Assembly: GCF_007997015.1 (NCBI RefSeq)
Contig: NZ_VOSM01000014.1
Coordinates: 30,093 to 94,092, forward strand
Source: Lujinxingia vulgaris
GTDB taxonomy: Bacteria > Myxococcota_A > Bradymonadia > Bradymonadales > Bradymonadaceae
Length of the DNA stretch: 64,000 bases
Direction: 5' to 3'
Below are positions 62,346 through 64,000 of the stretch, piece after piece. Each line of letters starts with the position of its first letter. Within the stretch, counting starts at the first letter, position 1. The position numbers and the translations under genes are program-made. The notes below the pieces were generated by a model. That model was not told the DNA's origin and did no database searches. It was given only the letters and a program-made list of their open reading frames with translations.

Positions 62346-63287
62346 TCAGTAGGCGGCCTGAAGCTCAGAGCAGCAGTTGGACTCGGTGCAGCTTGTCGCC
62401 GCGTCTTCGTCTTCAAGTTCGCTGCAGCCGGCGTCTTCTTCGCAGGTGGTCAGGGCTGCGGCGGCGTCGCGGCAGGCCTGGTCGACTCCGCAGCTGTCCA
62501 GGTAGTCCAGGGTGCAGGAGTCGCAGGCGGCCGGGTTGAGACCACCGGCGCACTCTTCGTCTTCCATCACGCAGTTGAAGCTGCAGGTGGCCATGCACTC
62601 GGCATAGGGGCAGCAGACGCCGTCGCCGCTCTCGCAGTACTCGTAGCCCTGGCAGGCGTTGGGCTGGTCGTCGTTATCGTCGGGCTGCTCATCGTCGTTG
62701 TCGGGCTCATCGGCCGGAGGGCAGTTGAGCGAGCCGCTCATCGCGTAGACGGGCACGTCGAAGTTCCCGGAGAGGGTGCGGCTGCTCTCGTCCATCTCGC
62801 TATACAGGACGACGTTATTGAAGGAGCCGACGACCTTGTCGCCGATGGCCTTGGGGCAGCTGGTCAGCTTGACGGTGCCTTCATCGAGGGTGTTGAAGGT
62901 GTCGCCGCCGAGGGGATCGAGCAGGGTGACGAAGGTGCCCTCCGGGGGCTCGGAGAGGGCGAAGTCGCCGGTGGCGTAAGTGTTTTGCGCGGTGTCGATG
63001 ACCGCGTTGATGGCCACGCCGCTGCCGTCCTGCATCAGGATGGTGATGACGCCGCCGGCAATGGAGGCGCCCCAGCTTTCTTCGGAGGTTTCGTCGCTAT
63101 TGATGCTTCCACTGTAGGTCTGGGAGGTGCCGCCGTTGGAGAACTCTACCTCAAACGAGCTCGTGGAGGGGGTTCCCTCGCGCGGGTCGCTGTCGGTGGG
63201 GTCGCTGTCTTCGCCGCAGGCAGCCAGGCTCAGCGATGCGGCCAGGCCAAGGGCCAGGAGGGAAGAGGGGGGGGTGATGCCATTCAT
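62346..63287 (-). CDS. Cys-rich lipoprotein
   Basis: A 313-residue lipoprotein; signal ends LSLAAC. Residues about 35-195 form a beta domain (SSFEVEFSNGGTSQTYSGSI ... TVKLTSCPKAIGDKVVGSF), followed by an acidic Asp/Asn linker and a C-terminal domain with about 20 Cys, arranged in CXXC and CC pairs (YCESGDGVCCPYAECMATCSFNCV ... SCGVDQACRDAAAALTTCEE). The C-terminal pattern is common in secreted myxobacterial proteins of unknown role. It is probably disulphide-rich and surface-exposed. No partner gene is adjacent. Confidence 0.8.
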   Translation of the reverse strand: MNGITPPSSLLALGLAASLSLAACGEDSDPTDSDPREGTPSTSSFEVEFSNGGTSQTYSGSINSDETSEESWGASIAGGVITILMQDGSGVAINAVIDTAQNTYATGDFALSEPPEGTFVTLLDPLGGDTFNTLDEGTVKLTSCPKAIGDKVVGSFNNVVLYSEMDESSRTLSGNFDVPVYAMSGSLNCPPADEPDNDDEQPDDNDDQPNACQGYEYCESGDGVCCPYAECMATCSFNCVMEDEECAGGLNPAACDSCTLDYLDSCGVDQACRDAAAALTTCEEDAGCSELEDEDAATSCTESNCCSELQAAY

Positions 63288-63515
63288 CCAGTTCAGGATC
63301 GTGCTCCAAACAATTGGGGTTATGAGGCCCGCGCTCGCCAGGGTGATGTCGCCGGGGGCGACACAGTGGCGGTGAAAAGGCCCGCGTTCATTGAGACGAG
63401 CCGGCGAGGATCCCGGGGGCTCCAGCCAGGCTCGGTGCGAAGTACGAGGGGGGGGAGGTATTCAAAGGTGGTGACTGGCAAGTCAATGTTGGTGCGGGCG
63501 GGAGTGGTGTAGCGG

Positions 63516-63970
63516 TACGACCGGGGGTCGAACAAGGACCAGTAGATATGCGGGTGATCGCGGAGTTAGGGGTGGTGGGAAGTGGTGCGGGTCGTGGAGG
63601 GGAGGTGAGGGTGAAAGTGTTGAAAAAAAATAAAAAAAATAAGGGTGGTGGGAAGTGGTGCGGGTCGTGGAGGGGAGGGTGAAAGTGCTGATGAGGCGCA
63701 TAGATAAAGGGTGATGTTCGACTCCCGGTCGGTATGAGGTTGTGGAAAACGACCGGGGGTCGTGCAAGGTCCAGGAAGTATGCGGGTGATCGCGGGGTTG
63801 GGGGGCGAGTGAGGGTGGTGGGAAGTGGTGCGGGTCGTGGAGGTGAGTGTGAAAGTGTTTATGGGGCGCATAGATAAAGGGTGATGTTCGACTCCTGGAC
63901 GGGATGAGGTTGGGTGATGGAAGCCGACCGGGGGTCGTGCAAGGTCCAGTAAATATGCGGGTGAGCGCGG
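63516..63970. repeat. Cluster of the dispersed element with a larger tandem unit
   Basis: A right-arm copy at 63516-63563 is followed by two full two-arm copies at 63689-63795 and 63861-63970. The intervening GGGTGGTGGGAAGTGGTGCG and GGTCGTGGAGG sequences also repeat (near 63569, 63642, 63815), giving a composite period of about 173 bases. A run of A and T (GAAAAAAAATAAAAAAAATAAG) lies near 63622. The block runs to the window edge and no gene is supported in it. Confidence 0.75.
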
Positions 63971-64000
63971 GGTTGGGTGGCGGATGATGAGGGATGGGAG

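Overview
The window is GC-rich, densely coded DNA. It carries Hanks-type Ser/Thr kinases, many short lipoproteins with a lipobox, collagen-like and CGNGxxxxGExCD proteins, a PEGA-domain kinase and TPR/ankyrin proteins. This mix fits Myxococcota or a related deltaproteobacterial lineage; Bradymonadales-like is my best guess and is an inference. I saw no rRNA, tRNA or CRISPR array.

Layout. 0-11 kb is an accessory, defence-like island with lower GC in places: a broken Fic gene, a DUF4145 gene, an Mrr-type restriction endonuclease, a DUF4258/radical-SAM pair, and a three-gene operon led by a 1121-residue CHAT (caspase-like) protease. 11-20 kb holds a collagen-like lipoprotein flanked by matching hairpins, a pair of helical-repeat proteins behind a 12-C tract, a ~42-bp tandem array whose variable part keeps an inverted repeat, an ankyrin protein, an SDR and a PIN/excisionase-type toxin-antitoxin pair. 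20-29 kb holds a VOC dioxygenase, a two-haem cytochrome lipoprotein and its partner, several lipoproteins and a MOSC protein.

29.4-34.5 kb is the most striking locus. A tyrosine ammonia-lyase (MIO triad plus the His-Leu selectivity pair) is followed by a protein with a photoactive-yellow-protein-like PAS domain that keeps the chromophore Cys and Glu, fused to a degenerate class III cyclase domain, and then by a PEGA Ser/Thr kinase. The lyase makes p-coumarate, the PYP chromophore precursor, so this looks like a self-supplied blue-light receptor feeding a kinase.

34.5-42 kb holds small enzymes, an orphan C5-methyltransferase with a Dnmt2-like motif, an HPP membrane protein, and an operon of a nucleotidyltransferase/sugar-phosphate-cyclase fusion, an SDR and a PfkB kinase, probably a cyclitol pathway. 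42.1-43.45 kb is a satellite-rich block enclosed by inverted repeats. 43.4-47.6 kb is a NikR-controlled nickel-type uptake operon with a readable operator. 47.8-64 kb holds a second kinase, two large paralogous beta-helix lipoproteins, SelO, a TPR lipoprotein, an FAD monooxygenase/TetR divergent pair and a Cys-rich lipoprotein. It is interspersed with many copies of a dispersed palindromic element that becomes tandem near 60 kb and at the right edge.
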